DNA of 64,000 nucleotides from Agelaius tricolor (GCA_023055355.1 JALJCS010000028.1:6510418-6574417); one strand, 5' to 3'; positions 42,961 through 54,699 are shown, numbered from the stretch's first letter. Notes: generated by a model from the letters alone, not told the origin. Made by a program: numbers and translations.

Positions 42961-45204
42961 CAAGGAGTCAAACCCAAAAGGAGTCACTGGAGCTCAGCTC
43001 TTCCTTCCACAGAGGCCTCTCGCTCCCCAAAAGGAGCTGCTCTCTGCAGGACAAAGTGAATCTGGGGGGGTTTGGGATCTCTTCCTCAGCCAGATATGAA
43101 CACTGAAAGGTTTAGAAAAATTGTGTGATTTAATATTTCACCACGTCCTGAGCTCCCCTAATGCTTCCCGCCAAGATCATTCCCTCTGGATGCAGCAATG
43201 CCTAAATCTCAGCATCACAACCGAACTCCTGAAAAGTTGTTTCATGGGCCAGGGGCTCACCTCAAGTTATTGTGACACTGCTGTTGCACAAAAATGGCAT
43301 AATCTGACCCTTAGGAGTTCTTTAGAGCCTTTTCTTTCAAGTGCTGGGAGGATTTGAGAAAATTGAATGGAACAAGCAGGGAATTTTTTCACTTTTCACC
43401 TGTCTGGTGGCACAGCTTTAGGTCTAGGATGGGATAGGAGACAGAGAATAGGGAAAGCCAAGGCTGGAGCTCCAGAGATGAGTTTAATTCTCTGTCTACA
43501 GACCTGCAGATACACAGACTGTGTTCATCCTAATCAGTTATGAATAAAAAATAATTTGGTAATTTGATAATAATTTAGTTCTTGATGTCTCAGCAAGGAT
43601 CATCTCTCCCACATCTCCCCAAAAAGTTAAGACCTGATTTGAGAAGTAGAAATGAAATATTTTCTGTTAAAGTTTCCATCAGGTTTCGTGCTCAAGAAGA
43701 CTCAACCAGCTTTGAGAGTGAGAGACTCAACTCTTTTGAGAGTTCCAAAAGAGGCTCATTACCTGCTTGTGTACAGCCAATTTTGGGCACTTTTATGAAC
43801 TGCACATCAATCCAACATCTTCCTTCCAGCATTATTCAGATAAGAGCTGGGAATTCCTCTGCCCTCCTCCCCAGGGGTGCTGGGGTGCCCCTAAATTCCT
43901 CACCCAGCCCACCTGGGAGGAGCAGGCCCCCACCCAGGCTGGGTGTGCAAGGATTTACCCCCCAGCAGCCACTACTGGGTTATTCCTCAGCCACCCCTGC
44001 AATAATCAGCAGTGACATTTCCACGGTGTCCCAGGCACTCGGGCTAAAATTAATGAAGCCCAGCCATCACCACTTGTGCTTTTTTACTCCTTTTTAATCC
44101 ATCAGTGTTTCCCCAGAGTTTAAAGCCTCCCTTGGCACAGGAGTGATTCCCTGTGCTATCCCAGTCTGGATCAAAAGCACAGCTGATCCTGGCTCTGCAG
44201 TTTCCAGGGCTTTTTCGGGGTTTTCTGGGGGCTTGCAGAGTGAGGACACTTTGCAGGGGTTGGTGATGATCCCTTTCCCTCCAATTCCCTTTGATGCATC
44301 AGCTCCTCTCAAAATCAGGAGAGCCTTGGAGCCCCTCAAGGAGGGATTTCTTTGGCTTTGTTTCATCCAGAAGTGCCAATATTGGCCTGCACAGGATTTT
44401 CTGCATTTACCTCCTGCTTTCTCCCACAGAATTATCTTTGTGGAGCTTCTCTTGATTTCCTCTCAACTCTGAATTCTATGCCCAGAATTCAAAGCAACTA
44501 TGACACAAATAAGCACCTCTGCTGCTAAAAGTAATCCATTTTTAGCATCTTCCTATGCTTCAGATATTAAACCTGTTTTTTATTCCCATTACTCTGATTT
44601 CAATCACCATCTTCAGTAGCATTTTCCGCGTTTCCACCCCATTTTTTTTTTGCTGTTGTTTGATTTTTTGGGTTTTTTTCCAACCTGACATATTTCCTCC
44701 TTGCCCTCCCTGCTACACATTGTACAAACTGTCTTCCCCAATGCCTTGCTCTGCACAATCCTGGCTCCCATCCAATCCCAATTTAGCCCTTGAAGACTCT
44801 CAAATATACCAACAAGCCACTTTGTTGTCATCAACGAAATATTTATGCTCAGACAGCCCTCAAAATAGATCTGGGAAGATTTTTAGCTATGTCTATATTA
44901 GGGGCACCAAACCAGAAGGGATATAATAAGCAGCAGCTTTTTGCAAGTGAATAGGAAGCTTTTTTATTCTTTTTTTCCCTTCAAGCAATTCAAAGCTGGA
45001 TTTGGGATATGGGATGAGCCCAATGGGATATGAGGCACATCCCTGGTAAAAATAAAGATTTTTCCAGTGCTGAAGATGCATTTCCTCAGTGTGAGGAGAC
45101 TCCATTGTATATCCATGATAACCTCATTTATTTTTGCTGCCATCCAAGGTGCTTGCAAGGCTGATATTGGTCATTGTGTGAGTCTCTTAAAGGCTCAAAT
45201 GATG
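42961..45204. other. Unique sequence, no gene seen
   Basis: Mixed composition. A T run with interruptions lies at 44642-44690. A 171-codon frame at 43582-44097 has no recognisable domains and poor codon-like pattern. Confidence 0.4.
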
Positions 45205-45216
45205 GTTCCTCCAAAT

Positions 45217-45265
<49 letters not shown>

Positions 45266-45787
45266 TTATTTATTACATAAAATAGTATTAATATTAGTAT
45301 TAGTATTAGTATTAGTATACTTTTTATTTATACTTTAACTATACTTTAATATATATACTTTTATACTTTTATTTATACTATATTAAGTATACTTTATTAC
45401 TTTATTTATTTATACTTTATTATTTATGATAATACTTTTTATTTACACTTTCTTTTATTTATACTATTTTATTTATACCTTAATAATAATAATACTTTAT
45501 AAGAGATATCTAATATATATAATACATTAGACATTGTATGTAATAACAATAATAATAATAATAATTTATTATTATATTATATTATATAAAATAGTATTAG
45601 TATTAGTATTAGTATTAGTATACTTTTTATTTATACTTCAAGTATACTTTAATATATACTTTTATACTTTTATTTATACTATATTAAGTATACTTTATTA
45701 CTTTATTTATTTATACTTTAATAATAATACTTTATAAGAGATATCTAATATATATAATATATTAGACATTGTATGTACTAACAACAA
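45205..45787. repeat. AT-rich block duplicated in tandem, with AAT and TTAGTA microsatellites
   Basis: Copy 1 (about 45205-45547) has (AAT)n, (ATTAGT)n, a series of TATACTTT-type units and an end of AGAGATATCTAATATATATA then ACATTGTATGTAATAAC. Copy 2 (about 45548-45787) repeats the same order and end. It lacks a stretch of roughly 65-70 bases present in copy 1 at about 45414-45482. The order of microsatellites is conserved, so the block duplicated as a unit. Confidence 0.9.
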
Positions 45788-45789
45788 CA

Positions 45790-45855
<66 letters not shown>

Positions 45856-45856
45856 G
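45790..45856 (+). repeat. (ATT)n microsatellite, about 22 units
   Basis: An almost uninterrupted ATT run that ends in TATTGTTATTCC. It follows the duplicated AT-rich block, and its frames read poly-Ile or poly-Asn. Confidence 0.97.
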
Positions 45857-46060
45857 TTATTCCTCCTCACATAATTGATGGCAAGAGTTTCCCTTTTCAC
45901 CTGGCTGCTGTTCCATGGAGAGGGAGCAGCAGGAATTGTGTGTCCTCCATCGCTAAGTGACAGCCAAGCCTCAGCAGATGCTCGCTGGGGTTTGATCCCT
46001 TCTGCAAACAAAGATCATTTCCTTTAGAGGTGACCTGACTTGGAAGGAATTGTGTGGGCC

Positions 46061-46290
46061 TGTTGGACTGAGCCTTTTTCTGACCCAGAGATGGGGCTAC
46101 TCAGAGGTGTTTTAGAAACTTTTATTCCATTTTCAGTCCCATGCGAAGGGTGAGACAGTACAGATGTTATAACTCACACCATCACTATCAGAAGCCAATT
46201 ATTTCCTAATTACAATACATTATAAGTGGGTTTTGGCCTATCAGCTTTAGCCACACCATGCTATAGATGTTCACCATTAAACAATGTCCC
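46061..46290 (-). mobile_element. Partial LTR, 3' half (LTR family II)
   Basis: On the plus strand it begins TGTTGGACTGAGCC and continues CTGACCCAGAGATGGGGCTA, CTTTTATTCCATTTTCAGTC, a GCCAATTATTTCCTAATTAC block and a TTTAGCCACACCATGCTATA block. This corresponds to the 3' half of the minus-strand LTR at 51107-51608. It stops abruptly at about 46290, where an opposite-orientation LTR begins. Confidence 0.75.
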
Positions 46291-46294
46291 CAAG

Positions 46295-46705
46295 TGTCAC
46301 ATCCACATGTTTTTTGGACACTTAGAATCTCCTGAGCTGGAAGGATCATTCTGATGCCTCAGGATTTTAGATTTTCTATTTTCCATGTATTTGTAATCCT
46401 GCAGTTCTTCAGTGTAGAGCTCTAAACTCCATGGACAGTGGGAGCTGCTGCTTCCCCATTTTGGGCAGGCACAGCAATTCCTCTCCAGGCCTGGCAATCA
46501 AGGACACCTCACTGCCTCAGGCACCAGAGATGGAAACAAAAGTGACTTGGAGGAGCAAACTTGGGGAAAATTCCTTCATTACCTGGAGCTGTGATTGGAA
46601 GATTGAACTGCAATACGCGAGTGGACCACACTTATAAAAATATAAAAACCTGTGACCTGTGGTCCATTTTTGGGTGTGACCACTGAGGGGCTTTGTCTGC
46701 CCTTT
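46295..46705 (+). mobile_element. LTR, U3 to R portion (LTR family I)
   Basis: Begins near TGTCACATCCACATG and includes ATTTTAGATTTTCTATTTTC, GTAATCCTGCAGTTCTTCAG, CACAGCAATTCCTCTCCAGG, a TATA-like TATAAAAATATAAAA near 46633 and GGGGCTTTGTCTGCCC. It is the reverse complement of 7024-7460. The poly(A)-signal end seen at 7.09 kb is missing here. It abuts the family II LTR fragment on its left. Confidence 0.72.
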
Positions 46706-47259
46706 CTGTGCAGACTTTTTTCTTAATATCTCCTCAAAACCTCCTCATCACAAGCTGGTTGATCAGCCCCAGCTTTGTAAGACAGCTTCTCTCTCACCCA
46801 AAACCCGAGGAACAAAATCCTCCCAGTGGTCACCCTCAGCCCATTGCAACCATGGGACCAACCCAGCTCCTGCCATCTGCGCCATTCCTTCCTCAGCACC
46901 TTCAAATGGGGGGGAAAAAAACCCCAATATTGTCAATGTGAGCAGGGAGCCTCTTCCCTCAGACCCTGGGCTGAGACAAAAGGCTTTTTACCCCAAATCA
47001 TTTTTAATTTAGCAGACTTCCAGATGGGCTTGTGCCTGGGCACAGACACCCTGCCCCAGCTCGAGGCATTAACGAGTTTTTCAAGACAGTTGCACACAAC
47101 AGACCTGGCACTTAATGAGCCTGTTTGCTCCGGGGGGCTGGGGGGGAGCAGAGAGGCAACTGTTGGGAAAGAAAGAAAGAAATACACAGGGATATAAAAG
47201 ATGTCGAGGTTTATTTTAGCCAGAGTTGGAGTCGGGGCTGCATAGGGGCAGCTCATTGT
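46706..47259. other. Unique sequence, no gene seen
   Basis: Mixed composition with a short GAAAGAAAGAAAGAAA run near 47167. Nothing recognised. Confidence 0.4.
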
Positions 47260-47960
47260 TCTGTTTTCATAAAGTCATTTAAGTAGCAAATGGCCCCTGA
47301 AACTGATACTCTGATTTGAGTCATGTTGGAAGACATATTGAATTAATGATGCAGGTGTGGGTTGTTGTTCCAAAAAACTTTTTTATAGCAACGGTGGGAG
47401 AGGAGAAGGTGGAGGAGGAGGGGTGGGGGGAGAAGTTAAATGAAAAGATTTGGTCTATGTTATGTTTTTCTAATATTTGAATTTTAGCTAAGATTACTCT
47501 TTCTCCTCTCTTTAATATATTGTTTTAAATAAAAAATGCTAATAAATCTTGAGAGAAATATGTCATAGCAGAGTTTAAAAACTGTAGTGCAATATATAAC
47601 AGTTCATAAAATATTCTATTCAAATAGCCAAAATTGTAGTGCATTTGGACCAGAAGTAGTTAACTGCAGGAACAGCATTTTATTAGCTACTAAAATTAAG
47701 AAAGAGTACTGCTGTTTCACAGCCAGATAATTAAGTACCGTTTTCTCTTTTTTAATACTATAAAATTAAACTTCCTGTTTAAATGGCCTGGTGGGGACTG
47801 TAGGCAAAGGGTCGTCTGATGAGCCCTCGGGGCAAATCCAGAAACACAACATAGCACTTATTCACACAAGACTTTAACAGGGTGGAAAACACTGATTGAG
47901 GGGGGAAAAAAATGCTGCAGTAAGCGAAAAATTGCAGGTCATAAATCAGAGATCCATTTT
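47260..47960. other. Repeat-free segment, strong candidate conserved non-coding element
   Basis: About 700 bases of AT-rich unique DNA: TTTCATAAAGTCATTTAAGT, GACATATTGAATTAATGATG, TTTTATTAGCTACTAAAATT, CCAGATAATTAAGTACCG and TAGGCAAAGGGTCGTCTGAT. A purine-rich GGAGGAGGAGGGGTGGGG patch lies near 47412. No open frame of note. With 42300-42960 this is the segment I would test first for conservation. Confidence 0.38.
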
Positions 47961-48028
47961 TTCACATCATTTTGGCTAATCCATTAAATCTCAGTGCAAA
48001 GGAATCTATCAGAAACAGAAGCCACAGC

Positions 48029-48977
48029 CTTGGGTTCCCTGTCTCCAGATGTTATTAAAAGTGTATGAGCAGTGAAAGAACTCAATTAAAGCCAGAGCAT
48101 TGATGAGATGTTCCAGCCACACCAGGCCCACCAACCTTTCTTTGCTGGCTCCTCTTTTGTCAGGGACAGCGGTGCTAAAACCCTTTTTTCCCAAAGGGAT
48201 TGCATTCCCAGCTCCACCAGGGCACAAGGATTGCTCCATGTTAAACTAAAATGTGGTTTTTGTGCTCAGATTCTGAAGTTCTACATCAAATTACTCTCAG
48301 TAGCAGAATAACACGCAGGGTAACAACCTGGAGTTGCTGCACCTCTTATATTCATCTTATCCTGCTGTGGATGTGTAGACTGCAAAATTATTGCTATTTT
48401 GGCTGAGAGGCACAAATACTGCAGAGAATAATCCCAATTCTGCAAATTTGAAACCAAATCCTGCCCATCAGGTTGTAAATGAAGGATTTCTGGACAAAGC
48501 AGGTGAGACTTTGCCCATGGCTTGGGTTCCCTCCCTCCAGATGTTATTAAAAGTGAAAGAACTCAATTAAAGCCAGAGCATTGATGAGATGTTCCAGCCA
48601 CACCGGGCTCATCAACATTTTCTGGCTCCTCTTTTCCCAAAGGGATTTCACTCCCTACTCCATCAGGGGACAAGAATTGCTCCAGGTTAATCTAAAATAA
48701 TTTTTTTTGTACTCAGAGTCTGAAGTTCTACACCAAATTAGTGTCAGTAGCAGAATAACACACAGGGTAACAACCTGGAGTAGCTGCACCTTTTATATTC
48801 ATCTTATCTTCTTGTGGATCTCCAGGCTGCAAAATTCTTCTTCTTTTGGCTGAGGAGCACAAATACTGCAGAAAATCACCCCAGCTCTGCAAATATTAAC
48901 CCAAATCCTGCCCATCAGGGAATTTACAGGGTGTAAATGAAGGATTTGTGGAGAAAGCAGGCGAGACTTTGCCCATG
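48029..48977. repeat. 492-bp tandem duplication, two copies
   Basis: Copy 1 spans 48029-48520 and copy 2 spans 48521-48977, in direct orientation. Both run from CTTGGGTTCCC through CCAGATGTTATTAAAAGTG, GCATTGATGAGATGTTCCAG, CAGGGTAACAACCTGGAGT, TTATATTCATCTTATC, AAATCCTGCCCATCAGG and GAGACTTTGCCCATG. Identity is about 85-90 percent by eye, with several small indels. No transposon ends or target duplications were found. A minus-strand frame in each copy is not shared in phase. Confidence 0.95.
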
Positions 48978-50769
48978 AGCCCCCTAGCCTCTGTTTCTGG
49001 AGGTTGTAGGGTGGGGTTGATTGGTCAGACCTGATGTGAAACCTCCCAAGGAGCAGAGGAGCTTCAATCCCTAGAGCCACTTTTCTGTCCCTCACACCAG
49101 GAATCTCCACGTTCTGCCATGTTCTGACACACAAAAAAATCCAGCACACTGTCAGATACCTTGTTCCCACTGCAGGTTCCTTTTTATTTAAGGCTTGAGG
49201 TTGAAATCACCTGTGAAGTCTTCTTAAATCAGAAAATATTGTCTTTGGTTCCACCAAACACAAGTGCAGCCGCTGCTGCTCCGCTCAGTTCATCATTAAT
49301 TGCAATAAAACCCTTCCAAACACCACCAAAATGAATAAAAATGTTGTAGTTGAGGCAGTTAATTGGGATTTGGGAGATTCGGGATCATCCTTTCCTTTGC
49401 AGGTGAGTTCTTTGGACCTGACATAAAATACTTGGTGGGAATTCATCCCCCACCACAGGTGAGCAGGTACCAGGTGTAAAATACTCACTGAACTACTCAT
49501 AGACTTCTGCACCACCTCACAGGAAGGGAAAATCAGGTCTGTGCAGAGAAGGGGTGTGTAATTCATAAAGAATTCTAGGATTTTTAAATTTTGTGGGGTT
49601 TTAGGCAAGAGCAAAATTCCAAAATCAATTTGGTAATTTAAAACCTGAATGGATGGAAATATTCTATTGCATCCAAACTTTACTCCAGTTTCAAATTTCT
49701 AATGGTGTTATGTTCATTCTACAGAAAAATTTTTAGTAGAAATCCCTGAAAATCCAGAGTGACACTTGATAACAGCATGACCAGGATTTATTTTATTCTG
49801 CTGCAGCTTTTTTTTTTTTTTTCCTTCTGAAATGAAAATTCAGGAAAATCTGACTGAGCTCTGTGAAGCATTTGGATTCAGTGTGGTTTTGGCAACATTT
49901 CTGTGTCACGCCAGAACATCACATTTGGGAGGCAAAAAAAAAAAATTCTGAGCAGAATGTGGGATTTGTTTTGCTCAGATTCCCTCACTGGAGGGAATTT
50001 AGGATCCACTGGCTTCTGGAATCCTGGCAGTGCAGAAACCTCCAGAGCCTGGAGGAATGGGTTCATTTGGGTGGTTTTTTTTCTCCCAAGGCAGAAGAGA
50101 ACAGGACATAATTTGTGTCAATTTTGTTGTTTCCCTGTGGATCCCTGAGATTTAAGTAGAGCTCACCTGTCCAAGCATCACTTAACTCCCTCAGGAGACC
50201 CAACAGAAAATTTTCACGGCGTTTTTCTTCAGAGAAAGTAAAAATTAAGAAAGACACGCAGCATCCACCAGCTCTGCCACAAGCAAAACAACATTTAGAT
50301 CCCAGGGAATGTGTCCCGTTGGCAAGCAGCAATTCCTGCTGGAAGGAACCAATTTTCAGTTTCCCAAACAGAAAAAGCAGAGACAAAACAAAACCTCCTC
50401 CTTGCAGAGCCTCATCCCACACACTGAGCACATCGAGCGCCGGGGATGCCCAGAGAGCTCAGCCAAGTGTCATTGCCAGGGAAGCTTCAGCACTACCCAA
50501 ACTTCTTTCCCTGCTTTTTAGATGGGTGTTTTTGGCCCTTCTCAAGCATCCCAATTCCTCAACCCCAACAGGAGCTGTGGAACTTTATTGGGGGCTTTGC
50601 TTGCAAAAAATCCTCTCGGTGCATTCCGGTAACACAACACCGCATCTTCGTGGGGAAATCCATCTCAGCCCTTAAAGGGGAAAATCAAGTCTTTTATGTT
50701 GCTATTAAGTCTGAGCAAAGCCCAGCTCTAGGGTTTCACCCCTCAGTTCTGCTGGGGCCGTGCATCAGA
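48978..50769. other. Unique sequence, no gene seen
   Basis: Mixed composition with a T14 run near 49808 and an A11 run near 49936. Open frames of up to 123 codons are unrecognisable. Confidence 0.4.
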
Positions 50770-51010
50770 TTGTTCTGGAGATAAGCCCTGAAATTCCGGG
50801 ATCCCCTCGGAGCATCCCGAGCGCTGCTCCCGGGGAAAGACTAAACACAGCAAGGCCTCTCCAGCAGAGCAGTGCTTTGCATTAGGGCAATAATAAACCT
50901 CTGGGAGAAGGGAAAATCACCCTCTGTAGTGTTTAGTCTCATTTAATCTAATATTGGTGGCTAATGGGCTCTGATCTCCTGTGTGTACAAGGAATTCCTT
51001 CCATTTGGCG
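50770..51010. other. Repeat-free segment, candidate conserved non-coding element
   Basis: Unique DNA with GCTTTGCATTAGGGCAATAA (POU-like), GTGTTTAGTCTCATTTAATC and GGTGGCTAATGGGCTC motifs. Unverified. Confidence 0.3.
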
Positions 51011-51106
51011 TTTCATGTGGAGCACTCAGCACTTGATACCCGAGGAGCTCACTGAGAGCTGCTTTTAAATCCAATATCCAGAGCTGGAAATACACAGGTT
51101 ATAAAC

Positions 51107-51608
51107 TGTTGGATTGGGCCCTTTTCTGACCCAGAGATGGGGCAACTGAGAGGTGTTTTAAAAACTTTTATTCCATTTTCAGTCTCATGTGAAGAGACTG
51201 ACTCTCTCTTTTATTCCATTTTCAGTCTCATTGTCTCTTGAAACAAACAGAGATGTTATAATTCACACCATCACAATCAGAAGCCAACTATTTCCTAATT
51301 ACAATAGATTATAAGTGTTTCTTGGCCTATCAACCATGCTGTAAATGTCTTAAAGTTAATAATCTAAAATTACCCCTCGTGGCTCCTACAACGCATCTTT
51401 CACAGTTCTATTTCTCCAAAGTACCCAGTCTTTTTTACAAAACCATCCTTTGAGACTTGTTTCCAGTTCCATTTCTCTCTCAGCAATGTCTGTCCCATTC
51501 CATGGCACTTCTAAGTCAGCATTTCTTATTCCAAAATTTGCACACAGATGCACACTGTGTGAGCCTTCTGTCAGGCTTGGAGAATTCTCTACAAATCCAT
51601 TTCCCACA
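51107..51608 (-). mobile_element. Complete solo LTR with 6-bp target-site duplication (LTR family II)
   Basis: On the minus strand the element starts TGTGGGAAATGGATTTG at 51608 and ends CCCAATCCAACA at 51107, so it has TG...CA ends. The flanks 51101-51106 and 51609-51614 are both ATAAAC, a perfect 6-bp target-site duplication, typical of class II (ERVK-like) proviruses. Two AATAAA signals (51167-51172 and 51210-51215 on the plus strand as TTTATT) arise from a 43-bp internal duplication. No internal retroviral sequence remains, consistent with LTR-LTR recombination. It is the reference for the partial copies at 14.1, 15.7, 23.9 and 46.1 kb. Confidence 0.9.
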
Positions 51609-51614
51609 ATAAAC

Positions 51615-53756
51615 CAAAAGCCTGAGATTTTATTTATTTCTATTGACCTTAAAAATTATAGGAATCGTAAAAAGATGGACACACCATGGAAGGGGTAAAT
51701 GTTTGGGAAAAGGCAGCTTTAAGTTTTCCTGGACTTTCTATTTATTTATTTTTAGAAAATCTCTGGACACAGCATAAATATAAACCCTGTGTTAAGGAGG
51801 TCTGTGAGAATTAATAAGTTGCAGATTTTTTTTTGCTGAATTTCAAGAGTTTTAGACAACAGTAAAAAACACTGACTTAAGTAAAAATAAATTATTTAGG
51901 CACCTTACTAAAGGCCATTACTGCTTTTATCCACAGGAGCATCCTCCCATCCAAAGTTCAAATGAGACCAATGAATGAAAATATCTCAGATTTTCCTCTC
52001 CCACAATTTCACACATTTATTTCACTCTGCACTCAGATAATTCCCCCCCAGTTTAATTCCCACAGACCTCAGCTGTATTTGACTTGGTCAAATTGCAGTT
52101 GCAATGCTGCAGAGAGTGTTGAAAATCCAAGCTGGTGATATTCATCATGTTTGTAGTACTTAGAGCAGCCTTGTGGATGTAACAGGTCACGTGGAGCGCT
52201 GGAAATGCAGTACTGGGAAATTATTGCTGAAATTGCCACAAAGATGACAGACCAAAAATGTAACAGAAGTAGTAGAAAGGGATTCAAGGAATCCTGTTTG
52301 ATATCACCCTAATTTTGAATGAGATTATCTAGAATTGTGACCAATTTGATTTAAACGATGGATTAACAGCAGGAGGAAACATCTAACCTGAGGCTGGCTG
52401 TGCTTTACAGCACTGGAAATGTTTGTATCTCTTCCTCTCCTGTCTCCACAGTTGTCAGTGCTGCTGTTTTCATCCAAGAATTCCCTGAAAATCATTTTCT
52501 CTCACCATTCCCCAAATGGTTTCAGAAACCAAACCCTCCCAGGGCTGCTCCCCCAGGCCAGAGAGGCTGAGCTGAGGTTTGGGGGCTGCTGAAAACTCAA
52601 AGTTTCTTTCCAATACAGGAGAGCTCAGACAAACTTCCAGCGAACCCCAGACAAATTTCAAACCCCCCCAAACCACACAGGCTGGGGAAGAGTTTCAGTG
52701 TGGAATTTTAGGGTTCATTAGCACAGCGAAAAACCCAAAAAAATGCGCTGAAATCCCTGAAATCTGGTCCAACCTCCTCCCACACTGCTGCAGCCCATAC
52801 CTGCCCAGGTGAAACCCATTTCCCACCTTTTTCTACTCCATTTTTATGGCACTCCCCTCATCCCTGCTCTCCCCAGTGCCAGGCAAACAGAGCAGGAATC
52901 TCTGCATGAGACGCCCTAATTGGCAGCAGAGCCCTGGCCCGGCCAACATCTGCAGCTGGTTTTGGTGATAATAAATCAGGGCTGGGGGGTTTCAGTGTGG
53001 CAAACTGCCAGGGAGCTTTCCTTCCCCCAGTTAGCCAAGAAATGGGAAGACAGCAGCAAGGAATGGGACAGCTCTGGGTGGTTGGAAAGGGGGGGAAAAC
53101 AAACCAATTTCATATTATCCATAAGCAGCAGTGAGCCCCCGCTCTGAGCTTTCCAAGAAGGACCAGATAACAAATGCCCTTCCAGGAAACCTCAAAACCA
53201 TCATTAAAACAAGGGCACAAATGCTGCAGCCTGCAGGAATGAAGGTTCCTGCCCCAGGCCTGGGAGGATCTGGGCTCTGTGTGTGCTGTGATCACCCAAC
53301 ACTCACTGCAAACACCTCCACAGGTACGTTTGCAATCAGCAGGTTGGATGCTGGAGCACTGGCTCTCTCCAGATGCCTGCAGCACTGACAGCTCAGCCCC
53401 TCACTGGAAATCTGGGGCAGACAGAAACCCTGGAGGTGAGGTAATCCCCGTTCTGAACGGGGAAATTCAGACTGGGAAAGAAATCAGAATCAAAGGCTGG
53501 AGGAGCTGACTGAAACCACAAAGAGAGCAAAGTTTGTAGCTGACAGAACTGTTAATTTAAATGTTGCTGAGTCTTTCCTGCTGAGCCTGGCAGCACAGTT
53601 CAGTGCTGAGCTTTGAGGGGAGCTTTTTTTGAAATCAGATTGCTGTGGCATTGAGGATGGAGCAGAGGCCAAGGCACTGAGCTCTGCTTGTGGCACATCC
53701 ACAGCAAGCAAGGAGCAGAAAGTGCAGGCTCTGCCCTCCGAGCTGCCTGGTGCTCA
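51615..53756. other. Unique sequence, no gene seen
   Basis: AT-rich at first (51640-52350), then more GC-mixed. Nothing recognised. Open frames are short and overlap. Confidence 0.4.
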
Positions 53757-54396
53757 GTGTGGCAGATGATTTCCAACCTGATCAGTTCAGTTTGGCAGAT
53801 GATTTCCCAATGGATCAATTCAGTTTGGCAGATATTTCCAACCTGATCAGTTCAGTTTGGAAGATGATTTCCCAGCTGATCAGTTCAGCTTGGCAGATGA
53901 TTTCCCAATGGATCAGTTCAGTTTGGCAGTTGATTTCCAACCTGATCAGTTCAGTTTGGCAGATGATTTCCAACCTGATCAGTTCAGTTTGGCCGATGAT
54001 TTCCAACCTGATCAGTTCAGTTTGGCAGATGATTCCCAACCTGATCAGTTCAGTTTGGCAGATGATTTCCAACCAGATCAGTTCAGTTTGGCAGTTGATT
54101 TCCCAATGGATCAATTCAGTTTGGCAGATGATTTCCCAACTGATCAGTTCAGTTTGGCAGATGATTCCCAACCTGATCAGCTTGGCAGATGATTTCCAAC
54201 CTGATCAGTTCAGTTTGGCAGATGATTTCCCAACTGATCAGTTCAGCTTGGCAGTTGATTTCCAATCTGATCAATTCAGTTTGGCAGATGATTCCCCACC
54301 TGATCAGTTCAGTCTGGCAGATGATTTCCAACCTGATCAGTTCAGTTTGGCAGATGATTTCCAACATGATCAGTTCAGTCTGGCAGATGATTCCCT
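53757..54396 (+). repeat. Minisatellite, unit 33 bp, about 19 copies
   Basis: Units of TTTGGCAGATGATTTCC followed by CAACCTGATCAGTTCAG, each carrying a TGATCA palindrome. Variants are CCCAATGGATCA, CCCAGCTGATCA and TTGATTTCC. Because 33 is divisible by three, long open frames cross the array on both strands (up to 337 codons). The phase changes between units through single-base indels, and no flanking exon signals exist, so I do not call a gene. Confidence 0.96.
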
Positions 54397-54699
54397 ATAT
54401 TTCCATCCCCAGAGTGAGCCAAAGCCCTGCCTCTCCAGGCTGCCTCCACTCCAACCCTCTCTTTGCACTGGAGCATCTCGGCACCCTCAGATATTTAAAT
54501 CATTTTTGGATCTCCATTCACCCATCACATCCAGGTCCCCTCCTGGTCCTTCCTTCAGCCTTTCCCACTTCCCAGTGCTGTCTCCTGTTGTTAAAAATTC
54601 CCTTTCCATCCACAGCTCCCTCCCACAGCCTCCACTGCTCCAAGAGTTGTCTGCCCTAGGAAACATCCACCTCATTTACAAGGTCACAGTTATTTTAGC
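54397..54699. other. Unique sequence, no gene seen
   Basis: Pyrimidine-rich, mixed-composition DNA downstream of the minisatellite. It contains the tail of the spurious 337-codon frame. Confidence 0.4.

Noticed and set aside
45290..45320. ATTAGT/TTAGTA repeats considered as interstitial telomeric sequence
   Set aside because: The hexamer is TTAGTA, not TTAGGG, and it is embedded in a larger AT-rich duplicated block.
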